Below are positions 17,118 to 26,045 of a stretch of 64,000 bases of DNA, in pieces. The position numbers and the translations under genes were made by a program. This DNA is from Caldovatus sediminis (GTDB lineage Bacteria > Pseudomonadota > Alphaproteobacteria > Acetobacterales > Acetobacteraceae). The stretch is from contig NZ_BMKS01000006.1 of assembly GCF_014644455.1 (NCBI RefSeq), positions 62,001 to 126,000 of the forward strand, written 5' to 3'. The notes under the pieces were generated by a model. It was not told where the DNA came from and did not search any database. It saw nothing but the letters and a program-made list of their open reading frames with translations. Every line of letters begins with the position of its first letter. Position 1 is the first letter of the stretch.

Positions 17118-17123
17118 CGGGGG

Positions 17124-17142
17124 GGCCGGCCCCCTGCCGGCC
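17124..17142. terminator. Hairpin after the histidine cluster
   Basis: A 7-bp stem GGCCGGC / GCCGGCC with a 5-base loop starts 7 bases after the hisA stop and sits between hisA and the convergent MFS gene. No T-tract follows. Confidence 0.5.
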
Positions 17143-17182
17143 GGTCGGGGACGGCGACGGTCCGCGCCCCCGCCGGCCCGCA

Positions 17183-18460
17183 TCACGCGAAGGCTGGCCG
17201 CCCGCGCCGCGACTGCCGCAGCACCAGCCAGGCGGCGATCGCGATCGTCACCAGGTTCCACAGCAGCCCGTTAGCGATCGCCGCGTCATACGACCCGGTC
17301 GCGTCGAAGATCGCCCCCGACAGCCACCCGCCGAGCGCCATCCCCGCCAGCGTCGCAGACATGACCAGCCCGATCCGCGTCCCCGCCTCGCGCGCCGGGA
17401 ACAGGGTCCGGGTAATCATCGCGTAGCTCGGGATGATGCCGCCCTGGAACAGCCCGAACAGCGCGGAGATCACGTAGAGCGAGACCAGCCCGTCGAACGG
17501 CAGGAACAGCGCCAGCGCCGCCGCCTGCAGCGTCGCGCCGAGCAGCAGCGTCGCCGCCCCGCCGATCCGGTCCATGATCCAGCCGGAGGCGAGCCGGCTG
17601 ACGACGCCGAAGCCGAGCATCAGCGCCAGCATCTCCGCCCCGCGCGCCGCGCCGTAGCCGAGGTCCACGCAGTAGGCGACGATGTGCACCTGCGGCATGG
17701 ACATCGCCACGCAGCAGGAGACGCCGGCGAGCATCAGCATCCCCTGCAGGACGTTCGGACGGATGCCGGCCGCCTCGCGCGTCGGATCCAGCCGCGCCTC
17801 GGCGCCGGACGGCGCGGCGGGCGCCGGATGCGCCGCCGGCACCGGCCGGCGCAGCGCCAGCGCCAGCGGCAGCATGGTCGCCAGGCAGAACAGCCCAACG
17901 CCGAGATGCGTCTGCCGCCACCCCGCGGTGTCCACGAAATGCTGCAGCACCGGCGGCCAGAACGCCCCCGCGACGTAGTTCCCGCTGGCGCAGAGCGCGA
18001 CCGCCATGCCGCGCCGCCGCGTGAACCAGTGCGAGACGTCCGCGATCAGGGGCCCGAACACCGCCGAGGTGCCGAGCAGGCCGATCAGCAGGCCGTAGAT
18101 GGCCGCGAAGGCGGTCAGGCTCTCCGCCTGCGCGACCAGCACGTAGCCGAGGCCGAGCGAGAGCGCGCCGAGGATCACCGGGACGAGGACGCCGAACCGG
18201 TCGGCGAGGCGCCCCATCAGGATGCCCCCGAAGACCAGTCCGAGGGCGACGAGGGTGTAGGGCAGCGAGGCGCCGGCGCGTGCCACGCCGAACTCCGCCT
18301 GCACCGCGGGCAGCACCACCACCATGGACCACATGCCGACGCCGCCGATGGCGCCGAGCGCCATCGCCGCCGCAAGGCGCCACCAGGCATAGGCGGACTC
18401 GATGCCGCCGCCGTCGCGCGCTTCCCCTCGTGGCGCTGCGGAGCCGGCATGGCTGGGCAA
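17183..18460 (-). CDS. MFS transporter (OFA/monocarboxylate-like)
   Basis: Major facilitator permease of 425 residues with about twelve hydrophobic helices in two halves joined by a loop around residues 220-245. The motif-A-like GRLADRFGVLVPVILG follows helix 2, and a similar SGWIMDRIGGAATLLLG lies in the second half. I start it at a TTG (18460) that has a GAGGAG ribosome site 8 bases upstream; the first in-frame ATG lies inside helix 1. The gene is divergent from an Lrp/AsnC regulator across 220 bases, a layout that usually means the regulator controls the transporter. An amino acid or organic acid is a likely substrate. Direction of transport is unknown. Confidence 0.88.
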   Translation of the reverse strand: MPSHAGSAAPRGEARDGGGIESAYAWWRLAAAMALGAIGGVGMWSMVVVLPAVQAEFGVARAGASLPYTLVALGLVFGGILMGRLADRFGVLVPVILGALSLGLGYVLVAQAESLTAFAAIYGLLIGLLGTSAVFGPLIADVSHWFTRRRGMAVALCASGNYVAGAFWPPVLQHFVDTAGWRQTHLGVGLFCLATMLPLALALRRPVPAAHPAPAAPSGAEARLDPTREAAGIRPNVLQGMLMLAGVSCCVAMSMPQVHIVAYCVDLGYGAARGAEMLALMLGFGVVSRLASGWIMDRIGGAATLLLGATLQAAALALFLPFDGLVSLYVISALFGLFQGGIIPSYAMITRTLFPAREAGTRIGLVMSATLAGMALGGWLSGAIFDATGSYDAAIANGLLWNLVTIAIAAWLVLRQSRRGRPAFA

Positions 18461-18595
18461 GGGCTGCGCTCCTCGGTCTCGCGTTGCAGAGATGCCCGCT
18501 GAGCGGAGCCATCCGCGGGGGAGGCTATGGGTCGGCGCCGGCACGGGCAACGCCCCGCTCCGCCGCGCCGGCCGGGCGGCGCCCGAAGGCCGGAG

Positions 18596-18622
18596 AATTC
18601 CGATCTTCCCGACAGCGGAAAT
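18596..18622. promoter_or_regulatory. Imperfect inverted repeat, candidate Lrp/AsnC site
   Basis: AATTCCG and CGGAAAT, with 13 bases between, form an imperfect dyad (6 of 7 positions) in the most A/T-rich part of the divergent region. It lies 58 bases before the GTG start of the AsnC-type gene. Position and symmetry suit autoregulation and control of the divergent transporter. Confidence 0.35.
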
Positions 18623-18680
18623 CTCGCCAGGAAGAGAACGGCATGCTACGCAGGACGCCGATTCACACGGAACCTCGCCC

Positions 18681-19151
18681 GTGGCCGCACAGGCCGAACT
18701 GGACCGCACCGATCGCGCGATCTTGCGCCTGCTCCAGCAGGACGCCTCCCGCTCGCTCGCCGAGATCGCGGCCGAGGTCGGGCTCACCCCGACGCCCTGC
18801 TGGAAGCGCATCCGCCGCATGGAGCAGGCGGGCATCATCACCGGCCGGGTCGCGCTGGTGGACCCGGCGCGGGTCGGCCTGCCGATCTCGGTCTTCGTCG
18901 CGCTCGAGACGGGCGACCACTCCGCCGCCTGGATCGCCCGCTTCGCCGAGGCGGTCGAACGCATGCCCGAGGTCGTCGAGTGCTGGCGCCTCGGCGGCGA
19001 CGTGGACTACCTGCTGCGCGTCGTGGTCCCGGACATGGCGGCCTTCGACGCCTTCTACCGCCGCCTGACGGCGGAGGTGCCCTCGCTGCGCAAGGTCACC
19101 TCCCGCTTCGCCATGGAGCGGGTGAAGGCGACCACCGCGCTGCCGATCTAG
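18681..19151 (+). CDS. Lrp/AsnC-family transcriptional regulator
   Basis: Feast/famine-type regulator of 156 residues. The N-terminal helix-turn-helix spans about residues 6-55 (LDRTDRAILRLLQQDASRSLAEIAAEVGLT, then CWKRIRRMEQAGII). The C-terminal RAM ligand-binding domain includes VVECWRLGGDVDYLLRVVVPD. The GTG start puts LDRTDRAIL at the usual distance from the N-terminus; longer reading frames upstream are low-complexity. Members bind amino acids and act as octamers on DNA. It is divergent from the MFS transporter, its probable target. The effector cannot be read from sequence. Confidence 0.92.
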   Translation: MAAQAELDRTDRAILRLLQQDASRSLAEIAAEVGLTPTPCWKRIRRMEQAGIITGRVALVDPARVGLPISVFVALETGDHSAAWIARFAEAVERMPEVVECWRLGGDVDYLLRVVVPDMAAFDAFYRRLTAEVPSLRKVTSRFAMERVKATTALPI

Positions 19152-19453
19152 GCACCGGGCGTGGCGGCCGCGCCGCCTCCGCGCGCGAGGCCGTCCACGA
19201 TCGGGCCGCCGGCATGCCGCAGGGGACCCGCCGCCGTGACCGCACCCGTGTCAACAGGCCCGCCGCCGGCGCCGCCGCGGCGGAGCGCCTGCCGGCCGAG
19301 GCATCCCCCGCCGCGCCCGGCCATCCCCGGCACGCGCGCTGACGCGCCGGGGCGGCAGGCATCGGCCCGCCGTCCCCGGCGGCAGGACCGGAGCCGGGAA
19401 TTTGCACCACCACCACGGTTGTCCGGCCCCGGCCGTTGCGGCAGAACCGTGAC
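19152..19453. other. Intergenic stretch without a visible gene
   Basis: About 300 bases between the AsnC-type regulator and rpe. Frames here are Arg/Pro/Ala-rich with no family motif. No tRNA or clear promoter is visible, although an rpe promoter should lie in the last 100 bases. Confidence 0.5.
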
Positions 19454-20146
19454 GTGGCCCGCCCCGCCGTCCGCATCGCCCCCTCGCTCCTCGCCGCCGA
19501 CTTCGCCCGCCTCGGCGAGGAGGCGCGCGCCGCCGCCGCCGCCGGGGCGGACTGGCTGCACCTCGACATCATGGACGGCCATTTCGTCCCCAACATCAGC
19601 TTCGGCCCGGTGGTGGTGAAGGCGCTGCGCCGCCACGTCGCCATTCCCTTCGACGTGCACCTGATGATCGCCCCGGCCGACCCCTACCTCGCCGCCTTCG
19701 CCGAGGCCGGGGCCGACCTGATCTCGGTGCATCCCGAGGCCGGGCCGCATCTCCACCGCACCCTCCAGACCATCCGGGGCCTGGGCAAGCGGGCGGGCGT
19801 CGTCCTCAATCCCGCGACGCCGGTGCAGGCGGTGGAGCACGTGCTCGACCTCGCCGACCTGGTCCTGGTGATGACGGTGAACCCCGGCTTCGGCGGCCAG
19901 TCCTTCCTCGAGAGCCAGCTCCCGAAGATCGCCGCGCTGCGGCGCATGATCGAGGCGACCGGGCGCGCGATCGCGCTCGAGGTGGATGGCGGCGTCACGG
20001 CGGAGACCGCGCCGCGCTGCATCGCCGCCGGCGCCGACGTGCTGGTCGCCGGCACCGCGGTGTTCGGCGCGTCCGACTACGCCGCGGCGATCGCCGCGCT
20101 CCGGGGAGGCGCAGCGCCGCCGCGCCGCGCGGGAGAGGCGCCCTGA
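19454..20146 (+). CDS. rpe: Ribulose-phosphate 3-epimerase
   Basis: TIM-barrel epimerase of 230 residues in the pentose phosphate and Calvin-type pathways. Signature segments are [34 protein letters not shown] with Asp38, [20 protein letters not shown] and [11 protein letters not shown] with the second catalytic aspartate. The GTG at 19454 gives a normal N-terminus; an in-frame TTG lies 18 bases upstream and neither has a strong ribosome site. The last 15 residues form an Arg/Ala-rich tail. Its stop overlaps by one base the start of the heparinase gene, so they share a transcript. Confidence 0.95.
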   Translation: MARPAVRIAPSLLAADFARLGEEARAAAAAGADWLHLDIMDGHFVPNISFGPVVVKALRRHVAIPFDVHLMIAPADPYLAAFAEAGADLISVHPEAGPHLHRTLQTIRGLGKRAGVVLNPATPVQAVEHVLDLADLVLVMTVNPGFGGQSFLESQLPKIAALRRMIEATGRAIALEVDGGVTAETAPRCIAAGADVLVAGTAVFGASDYAAAIAALRGGAAPPRRAGEAP

Positions 20147-21813
20147 TGGAAGGCCTGTTCCGCTCCGCCCGCCGCCGCCTCGCCCAGCTCCGCCCGATTC
20201 GCGTGCCGGAGGCGCCGGCGCGCGCCTTCCGCGACCTCTGGCCCGGCGACGCCGCGCGCGGCGCCCGCCTGTTGCGCGGCGAGTTCGAGGTGGCCGGCAC
20301 CGCCCGCCGCCTCGCCCCGGCGGAGGACGGGGGCGCCGGCGGTGGCGGCTGGGACGCGCGCGGCGGGCCGCCGTACTGGCGCGCCGCGGCCCACGCCTTC
20401 GCCTGGCTGCGCGACCTGCGCGCCCTCGGCACCGATCCCGCCCGCCTGCGCGCCCGGGCGCTCACCGCCGATTGGCTCGCCCGCGGCGCACAGGAGCGGA
20501 TTGCCGGGGCGCCCGAGGTCGCCGGCGCGCGGATCTCCGCCTGGCTCGGGCACTGGGAGTTCCTCGCGGCGACCGCGGAGGACGGCTTCCGCCGGCAGCT
20601 CATGCAGCGCCTGGCCCAGGACGCCCGCGACATCGTCGCGGCGCTGCCGGCCGAGGCGGAGCACCGCGGCGCGCTGGTCGCGCTGAAGGGCGCGATGGCG
20701 GCCGCCGTCGCGCTCGAGGAGGAGCCCTGGCTCGCCCGCTGCGTGCGCTTCCTCCCGGCCGAGCTGGAGCGCCAGTTCCTCGCCGACGGCGGCCATGTGG
20801 AGCGCTCGCCGGGCCAGCAGCTGCTCGCCCTGCAGGACCTGGTCGAGATCCGCAACCTGCTGCACGGCGCGGGCGCGGAGGCGCCGCCGCATCTTGGCGC
20901 GGCGCTCGATCGCGCGGCGCCGGCGCTGCGGCTGTTCCGCCATGGCGACGGCGGCCTCGCGCTGTTCAACGGCACGCGCGAGGAGGGCTCCTCGCTGCTC
21001 GACGTGGTGCTGTCGCAGGCCCAGGCGCGCGGCCGCGCGCCCGCGGCGCTGCCGGAGACCGGCTTCCACCGTCTCCAGGCCGGGCGGACGCTGGTGATCG
21101 TGGAGTGCGGCACGCCGCCGCCGGGGCGCGCCGCCGCGGCGCTCGCGCCGGACGCGCTGCCGCGCGGCGCGGACCGATTCGCCCATGCCGGCACGCTCTC
21201 CTTCGAGATGTCGGTCGGGCGCGACCGGCTGGTGGTGAATTGCGGCGCCGCGCCGAGCGCCGATCCGGCCTGGCGCGACGCGCTGCGCGCCACCGCCGCG
21301 CACTCGACCCTGGTGCTCGCCGACACCAACAGCGCCGAGCTGCGCGAGGAGGGCCTCGGCCGCCGCCCGGAGCGGGTCGAGGTCGAGCGGCACGAGGCGA
21401 ACGGCGCGCAGTGGCTGGAGGCGAGCCACGACGGCTGGCGCCGCCCCTTCGCCGCGATCCACCGCCGGCGCCTCTACCTCAGCGAATCCGGCGACGACCT
21501 GCGCGGCGAGGATGTGGTGGAGGCGGCCGATCCGCCGGCCTTCGCGCTGCGCTTCCACCTGCACCCGGCGGTGGTGGCGGGCCCGCAGCAGGACCCGAGC
21601 GCGGTGCTGCTGCGCCTGCCCAGCGGCGCCGGCTGGCGCTTCCGCGCGAAGGGCGGCCGCGTGGCGCTGGAGGAGAGCCTCTACCTCGCCGGCGAGCCGC
21701 GGCGCACCACCCAGCTGGTGGTGCACGCCGAGGCGGGGGTGGGCGCGGTGCAGTGGGCGATCTCGCGCGTCAGCCTGCCGGCGCCCGGCGGCGGCGCGCC
21801 GGGCGAGGGGTAG
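20146..21813 (+). CDS. Heparinase II/III family protein
   Basis: Protein of 555 residues with the heparinase II/III layout. An alpha-helical toroid (about residues 90-300; FRHGDGGLALFNGTREEGSS at its end) is followed by a beta-sandwich (from about 340) holding FAHAGTLSFEMSVGRDRLVVNCG and an AHSTLVLADTNSAEL segment. These proteins are related to polysaccharide lyases. In alphaproteobacteria a copy is conserved beside rpe and purH, and its true substrate is not known to me. No signal peptide is visible, which is odd for a polysaccharide lyase and suggests an intracellular or non-lyase role. It overlaps rpe by one base; the glycosyltransferase follows after 16 bases. Confidence 0.87.
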   Translation: MEGLFRSARRRLAQLRPIRVPEAPARAFRDLWPGDAARGARLLRGEFEVAGTARRLAPAEDGGAGGGGWDARGGPPYWRAAAHAFAWLRDLRALGTDPARLRARALTADWLARGAQERIAGAPEVAGARISAWLGHWEFLAATAEDGFRRQLMQRLAQDARDIVAALPAEAEHRGALVALKGAMAAAVALEEEPWLARCVRFLPAELERQFLADGGHVERSPGQQLLALQDLVEIRNLLHGAGAEAPPHLGAALDRAAPALRLFRHGDGGLALFNGTREEGSSLLDVVLSQAQARGRAPAALPETGFHRLQAGRTLVIVECGTPPPGRAAAALAPDALPRGADRFAHAGTLSFEMSVGRDRLVVNCGAAPSADPAWRDALRATAAHSTLVLADTNSAELREEGLGRRPERVEVERHEANGAQWLEASHDGWRRPFAAIHRRRLYLSESGDDLRGEDVVEAADPPAFALRFHLHPAVVAGPQQDPSAVLLRLPSGAGWRFRAKGGRVALEESLYLAGEPRRTTQLVVHAEAGVGAVQWAISRVSLPAPGGGAPGEG

Positions 21814-21829
21814 GCGCGGCCCGTCCCGC

Positions 21830-22942
21830 GTGAAGATCGCCCAGGTCACCAACGTGGACTTCTCGCTGCGGCACTTCCTGCTGCCGCTGATGCGCGGCGC
21901 GCGCGCGCGCGGGCACGAGGTGGTGGGGATCTGCGCCGAGGGTCCGCTGCTCGACCTGCCGAGGCGGGAGGGCTTCCGCATCCTGCCGGTGCCGATGGCG
22001 CGCAGCCTGAGCCCGCTCGCCCAGGCCCGCGCCTTCGCCGCGCTCCTCGCCGCCTTCCGCGCCGAGCGCTTCGACCTCGTGCACGCCCACATGCCGATCT
22101 CCGGCCTGCTCGCCCGTGCCGCGGCGCGGGCCGCCGGCGTGCCGCGCATCGCCTACACCGGCCACGGCTTCCTGTTCAACCAGCCGGGCCCCTGGTGGCG
22201 CCGCGCGCTCTCGCTGCGCCTCGAGCGCCTCGGCGGCCGGATCACCGACGTCTTCCTCACCGTCTCGGAGGAGGAGGCGGCGGACGCGCGCCGCCTCGGC
22301 ATCCACCCGCGCGCCGTCGCGGTGCGCAACGGCCGCGATCCCGCCGTCTTCCGCCCCGACCCGGCGGCGCGCGCGGCGCTGCGCGCGGAACTCGGCGCGC
22401 GCGAGGGGGACTGCGTCGTCATCGCCGTCTCGCGCCTGGTCCGCCACAAGGGCCATCCGGAGCTCCTGCGGGCGATGGAGAGCGCGCCGCCCAACGCCGT
22501 GCTCTGGGTGGTCGGCGAGCGCCTGCCCTCCGACCACGGCGAGGACCTGGAGCCGCACTTCGCCCGCGCCGCCGCCGCGCTCGGGCCGCGCCTCAAGCGC
22601 CTCGGCTACCGGCACGACGTCGCGCGCCTGCTCGCCGCGGCGGATGTCTTCGCCCTGCCGAGCCATTTCGAGGGCCTGCCCATGTCGGTCATCGAGGCGA
22701 TGCTCACCGGGCTCCCCGTCGTCGCTACCGACATCCGCGGCCCGCGCGAGCAGGTGGTGCAGGGCGAGACCGGCCTCCTCGTCCCGCCCGCCGCGGTCGC
22801 GCCGCTGGCCGAGGCGATCGCGCGCCTCGCCGCCGACCCCGCATTGCGCGCGCGGATGGGCGCGGCCGGCCGGGCGCGCGCGCTGGAGCGCTTCACCGAG
22901 GCCGCGGTGGTCGCGCGCACCCTCGACCTGCTCGGGCTGTAG
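21830..22942 (+). CDS. Family 4 glycosyltransferase (GT-B fold)
   Basis: Retaining glycosyltransferase of 370 residues. The N-terminal acceptor domain includes VHAHMPISGLLAR, which is typical of capsular and lipid-linked sugar transferases. The donor domain has ISRLVRHKG-like AVSRLVRHKGHPELL, and an EX7E motif with Glu281 and Glu289 (HFEGLPMSVIEAML). It should transfer a nucleotide-activated sugar at the cytosolic face of the inner membrane. Start is a GTG 16 bases after the heparinase stop, so it is probably co-transcribed with rpe and the heparinase gene. No other exopolysaccharide genes are nearby. The sugar and acceptor are unknown. Confidence 0.9.
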   Translation: MKIAQVTNVDFSLRHFLLPLMRGARARGHEVVGICAEGPLLDLPRREGFRILPVPMARSLSPLAQARAFAALLAAFRAERFDLVHAHMPISGLLARAAARAAGVPRIAYTGHGFLFNQPGPWWRRALSLRLERLGGRITDVFLTVSEEEAADARRLGIHPRAVAVRNGRDPAVFRPDPAARAALRAELGAREGDCVVIAVSRLVRHKGHPELLRAMESAPPNAVLWVVGERLPSDHGEDLEPHFARAAAALGPRLKRLGYRHDVARLLAAADVFALPSHFEGLPMSVIEAMLTGLPVVATDIRGPREQVVQGETGLLVPPAAVAPLAEAIARLAADPALRARMGAAGRARALERFTEAAVVARTLDLLGL

Positions 22943-23112
22943 CCCCCACCGCGCGGGCGGGGCGGCCCCGCTCCGGGAGGCTGCGCTCTCCTCCTCTTGA
23001 ACCGGCCCCGGCCGGCTTCCTACCTGGGGTTCCGTGGCCGGCCGGGACCGCACCTTCCGGTCGCGGCCGGCCGTCGTGCCCGCAAGCGATCCTGACCCGA
23101 CCGTTTACGGCC

Positions 23113-23295
23113 ATGACGACGAGACCGACCACCAGAACCACCCGATCCGCCCCGCTGCGAGGCCGGATCTCCCTCCTGCCCGATTCCCCGATCGTCGCCG
23201 ATACGCTCTCGATGCTCGCCCGCACCGCGGCGATCGGCCTCGTCCTGCTCGCGCTGCTGCTCGGCCTCGACCTCGCCGGCGCGCCGCCGCGCTGA
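23113..23295 (+). CDS. Small single-helix membrane protein, hypothetical
   Basis: Reading frame of 60 residues. A Thr/Arg-rich N-terminus (MTTRPTTRTTRSAPLRGR) is followed by one strong hydrophobic helix at about 36-57 (LARTAAIGLVLLALLLGLDLAG). The basic N-terminus and helix suggest a cytosol-in anchor. Ribosome site is weak. It occupies the gap between the glycosyltransferase and purH, in the same direction. I do not recognise the family. Confidence 0.5.
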   Translation: MTTRPTTRTTRSAPLRGRISLLPDSPIVADTLSMLARTAAIGLVLLALLLGLDLAGAPPR

Positions 23296-23316
23296 GGGGG
23301 CGCCGGCCATGCCCGG

Positions 23317-23344
23317 TTGAAGCGGTGCCGGGGCGGGGCTAGAG
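23317..23344 (+). promoter_or_regulatory. Probable purH promoter
   Basis: TTGAAG (23317-23322), a 16-base spacer and CTAGAG (23339-23344) lie 31 bases before the purH ATG. The same -10 word and spacing occur before metZ (45168-45195). Confidence 0.45.
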
Positions 23345-23375
23345 CACGCGCCCACGCCTCGCCCGGGTGCCCGCC

Positions 23376-24953
23376 ATGACCGATCTCGTTCCCGTCCGCC
23401 GCGCGCTGCTCTCCGTCTCCGACAAGACCGGGCTCGTGGAGTTCGGCCGCTTCCTCGCCGCGCAGGGGGCGGAGATCCTCTCCACCGGCGGCACCGCCCG
23501 CGCGCTGCGCGAGGCGGGCGTGCCGGTGAAGGACGTCTCCGAGCACACCGGCTTCCCGGAGATCCTCGACGGGCGGGTCAAGACCCTGGTGCCGCAGGTG
23601 CATGGCGGCCTGCTCGGCCGGCGCGACCTGCCCGAGCACCGCGCGCAGATGCGGGCGCACGGGATCGCGCCGATCGACCTCGTCGCGGTCAACCTCTACC
23701 CCTTCGAGGCGACGGTCGCGCGGGGCGCCGGCTTCGAGGACTGCATCGAGAACATCGACATCGGCGGCCCGGCGATGATCCGCAGCGCCGCGAAGAACCA
23801 CGCCCACGTCGCCGTCCTCACCGAGCCCGCGCAGTTCGACGCCGTGCGCGCCGAGATCGAGGCCCGGGGCGGCACCACCCTCGCGCTGCGACGCCGGCTC
23901 GCCGCCGCGGCCTATGCGCGCACCGCGGCCTACGACGCGGCGATCGCCGCCTGGTTCGCGCGGCAGGAGGGCGAGGCGTTCCCGCCGCGCCTCGTCCTCG
24001 CCGGCGCGCTGCGCCAGACGCTGCGCTACGGCGAGAACCCGCACCAGCGCGCCGCCTTCTACACGGACGGCACGGACCGCCCCGGCATCGCGACGGCGGT
24101 GCAGGTGCAGGGCAAGGAGCTCTCCTACAACAACCTCAACGACACCGACGCCGCCTTCGAGTGCGTCGCCGAGTTCGACCGGCCGGCGATCGTCATCGTC
24201 AAGCACGCCAATCCCTGCGGCGTCGCGGTCGCGGACGACCTCGCCGCCGCCTGGGACCTGGCGCTGCGCTGCGATCCCGTCTCCGCCTTCGGCGGCATCG
24301 TCGCCGCGAACCGGCCCCTCGACGCCGCGGCCGCCGAGCGGATCGCGGCGATCTTCACCGAGGTCGTCGTCGCCCCCGACGCCGACGAGGCCGCCCGGGC
24401 GGTGTTCGCGGGCAGGAAGAACCTGCGCCTGCTGCTGACCGGCGGCCTGCCCGACCCGGCCGCGCCGGGCATCGCCGTCCGCAGCGTCGCCGGCGGCTTC
24501 CTCGCCCAGTCGCGCGACGCGGGGCGCGTGACGGAGGCCGACCTCAAGGTGGTGACGAAGCGCGCGCCGACCGCGGCCGAGATGGCGGACCTGCTCTTCG
24601 CCTTCCGCGTCTGCAAGCACGTCAAGTCGAACGCCATCGTCTACGCCAGGGGCGGGGCCACGGTCGGCATCGGTGCCGGACAGATGAGCCGCGTGGATTC
24701 CGCGCGCATCGCCGCGTGGAAGGCCGAGGAGGCGGCGAAGGCCGCCGGCCTCGCCGAGCCGCTGACGCGGGGCTCCGTGGTCGCCTCCGACGCCTTCTTC
24801 CCCTTCGCCGACGGGCTGCTGGCCGCGGCCGCGGCGGGCGCGACGGCGGTGATCCAGCCCGGCGGCTCGATCCGCGACGCCGAGGTGATCGAGGCGGCGG
24901 ACAAGGCGGGGCTCGCCATGGTGTTCACCGGGATGCGACATTTCCGGCACTGA
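23376..24953 (+). CDS. purH: Bifunctional AICAR formyltransferase / IMP cyclohydrolase
   Basis: PurH of 525 residues, catalysing the last two steps of IMP synthesis. The N-terminal IMP cyclohydrolase domain (to about 195) carries [45 protein letters not shown] and [17 protein letters not shown]. The C-terminal transformylase domain has [26 protein letters not shown] and the catalytic Lys276-His277 in VKHANPCG. The ATG at 23376 is preferred over a GTG three codons upstream. It has its own likely promoter. Confidence 0.97.
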   Translation: MTDLVPVRRALLSVSDKTGLVEFGRFLAAQGAEILSTGGTARALREAGVPVKDVSEHTGFPEILDGRVKTLVPQVHGGLLGRRDLPEHRAQMRAHGIAPIDLVAVNLYPFEATVARGAGFEDCIENIDIGGPAMIRSAAKNHAHVAVLTEPAQFDAVRAEIEARGGTTLALRRRLAAAAYARTAAYDAAIAAWFARQEGEAFPPRLVLAGALRQTLRYGENPHQRAAFYTDGTDRPGIATAVQVQGKELSYNNLNDTDAAFECVAEFDRPAIVIVKHANPCGVAVADDLAAAWDLALRCDPVSAFGGIVAANRPLDAAAAERIAAIFTEVVVAPDADEAARAVFAGRKNLRLLLTGGLPDPAAPGIAVRSVAGGFLAQSRDAGRVTEADLKVVTKRAPTAAEMADLLFAFRVCKHVKSNAIVYARGGATVGIGAGQMSRVDSARIAAWKAEEAAKAAGLAEPLTRGSVVASDAFFPFADGLLAAAAAGATAVIQPGGSIRDAEVIEAADKAGLAMVFTGMRHFRH

Positions 24954-24955
24954 GC

Positions 24956-24981
24956 GCGGGGGCGAATCGGGCCACCCCCGC
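24956..24981 (+). terminator. Hairpin after purH
   Basis: A 7-bp stem GCGGGGG / CCCCCGC with a 12-base loop begins 3 bases after the purH stop and ends 14 bases before rmuC. No T-tract. It may attenuate rather than end transcription. Confidence 0.4.
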
Positions 24982-24995
24982 CGAGGGGGGACCCG

Positions 24996-26045
24996 ATGCC
25001 CGACTGGCTGCTGCCCCTGCTGGTGCCGGCCGCCGCGGCGCTCGCCGCCGGGCTGCTGGTCGCCGCGTTCCTGCTCGCCCGCCGCCGGCGCGGCGGCGTG
25101 GGCGAGGCGCTGGCGATGCTCGCCGGCCGGCTGGAGGCGCTCGCCGCGACGCAGGAACGCCTCGCCGCCGCCACCGCGGACCGGCTGCGCGCGCAGGAAC
25201 GCCTGATCGCCGACCGGCTGGACGAGGCGGCGGCGCGCACCCAGGCCCAGGCGGCGCGCATCCACGAGCGCCTCGCCGTGATCGACAGCGCCCGCGCCAA
25301 CATCGAGGCGCTCGGCGCCCAGGTGGGGACCCTGGAACGGATCCTCGGCGACAAGCAGGCGCGCGGCGCCTTCGGCGAGGTGCAGCTCCGCGAGCTGGTC
25401 GAGGACCGCCTGCCGCCCGGCGGCTTCGCCTGGCAGCACGTGCTCTCCAACGGCACGCGCTGCGACTGCCTGATCCGCCTGCCCCACCCGCCGGGCCCCA
25501 TCGTGGTGGACAGCAAGTTCCCGCTCGAGGCCTGGAACGCGCTACGCGCCGCCGCCGAGGCCGAGCGCCCCGCCGCGGCGCGCCGCTTCGCCGCCGATGT
25601 GCGCCGGCACGTGGAGGCGATCGCCGCGAAATACGTCCTGCCCGGCGAGACCGCCGAGGGCGCGCTGATGTTCGTCCCGTCCGAGGCGATCTGCGCCGCG
25701 CTGCACGCCGAGCACCCGGCGCTGGTCGCCGAGGCGGCGCGGCGCGGCGTCTGGATCGTCTCGCCCAACACCATGTGGGCGGTGCTGACGACGATGCGCG
25801 GGCTGATGCGCGACCTGCGCCTGAAGGCGGAGGCGCACCGCATCCGCGTCGAGGTGGACCGGCTGATGGAGGAGCTCGGCCGGCTCGACCGTCGCGTCGC
25901 CGCCCTGCGCGGCCATTTCGCGCAGATGCAGCAGGACGTGGCGGAGATCGAGACCACCAGCCGCAAGATCGCCCGCCGCGGCCAGGCGATCCAGCTCGTC
26001 GAGCTGCCGGAGGACGCGCCGCCGCCGGCGCGGGCGGCCGGATGA
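24996..26045 (+). CDS. rmuC: DNA recombination protein RmuC
   Basis: RmuC-family protein of 349 residues. An N-terminal membrane anchor (about 4-26, [23 protein letters not shown]) is followed by a coiled-coil region (to about 120) and the RmuC domain. The domain's signature strings are [40 protein letters not shown] and [18 protein letters not shown]. The domain belongs to the restriction-endonuclease-like superfamily, and rmuC limits recombination at inverted repeats in E. coli. A GAGGGGGG-type ribosome site precedes the ATG. The stop overlaps the next start (ATGA), so it is co-translated with the CNT transporter. Confidence 0.93.
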   Translation: MPDWLLPLLVPAAAALAAGLLVAAFLLARRRRGGVGEALAMLAGRLEALAATQERLAAATADRLRAQERLIADRLDEAAARTQAQAARIHERLAVIDSARANIEALGAQVGTLERILGDKQARGAFGEVQLRELVEDRLPPGGFAWQHVLSNGTRCDCLIRLPHPPGPIVVDSKFPLEAWNALRAAAEAERPAAARRFAADVRRHVEAIAAKYVLPGETAEGALMFVPSEAICAALHAEHPALVAEAARRGVWIVSPNTMWAVLTTMRGLMRDLRLKAEAHRIRVEVDRLMEELGRLDRRVAALRGHFAQMQQDVAEIETTSRKIARRGQAIQLVELPEDAPPPARAAG

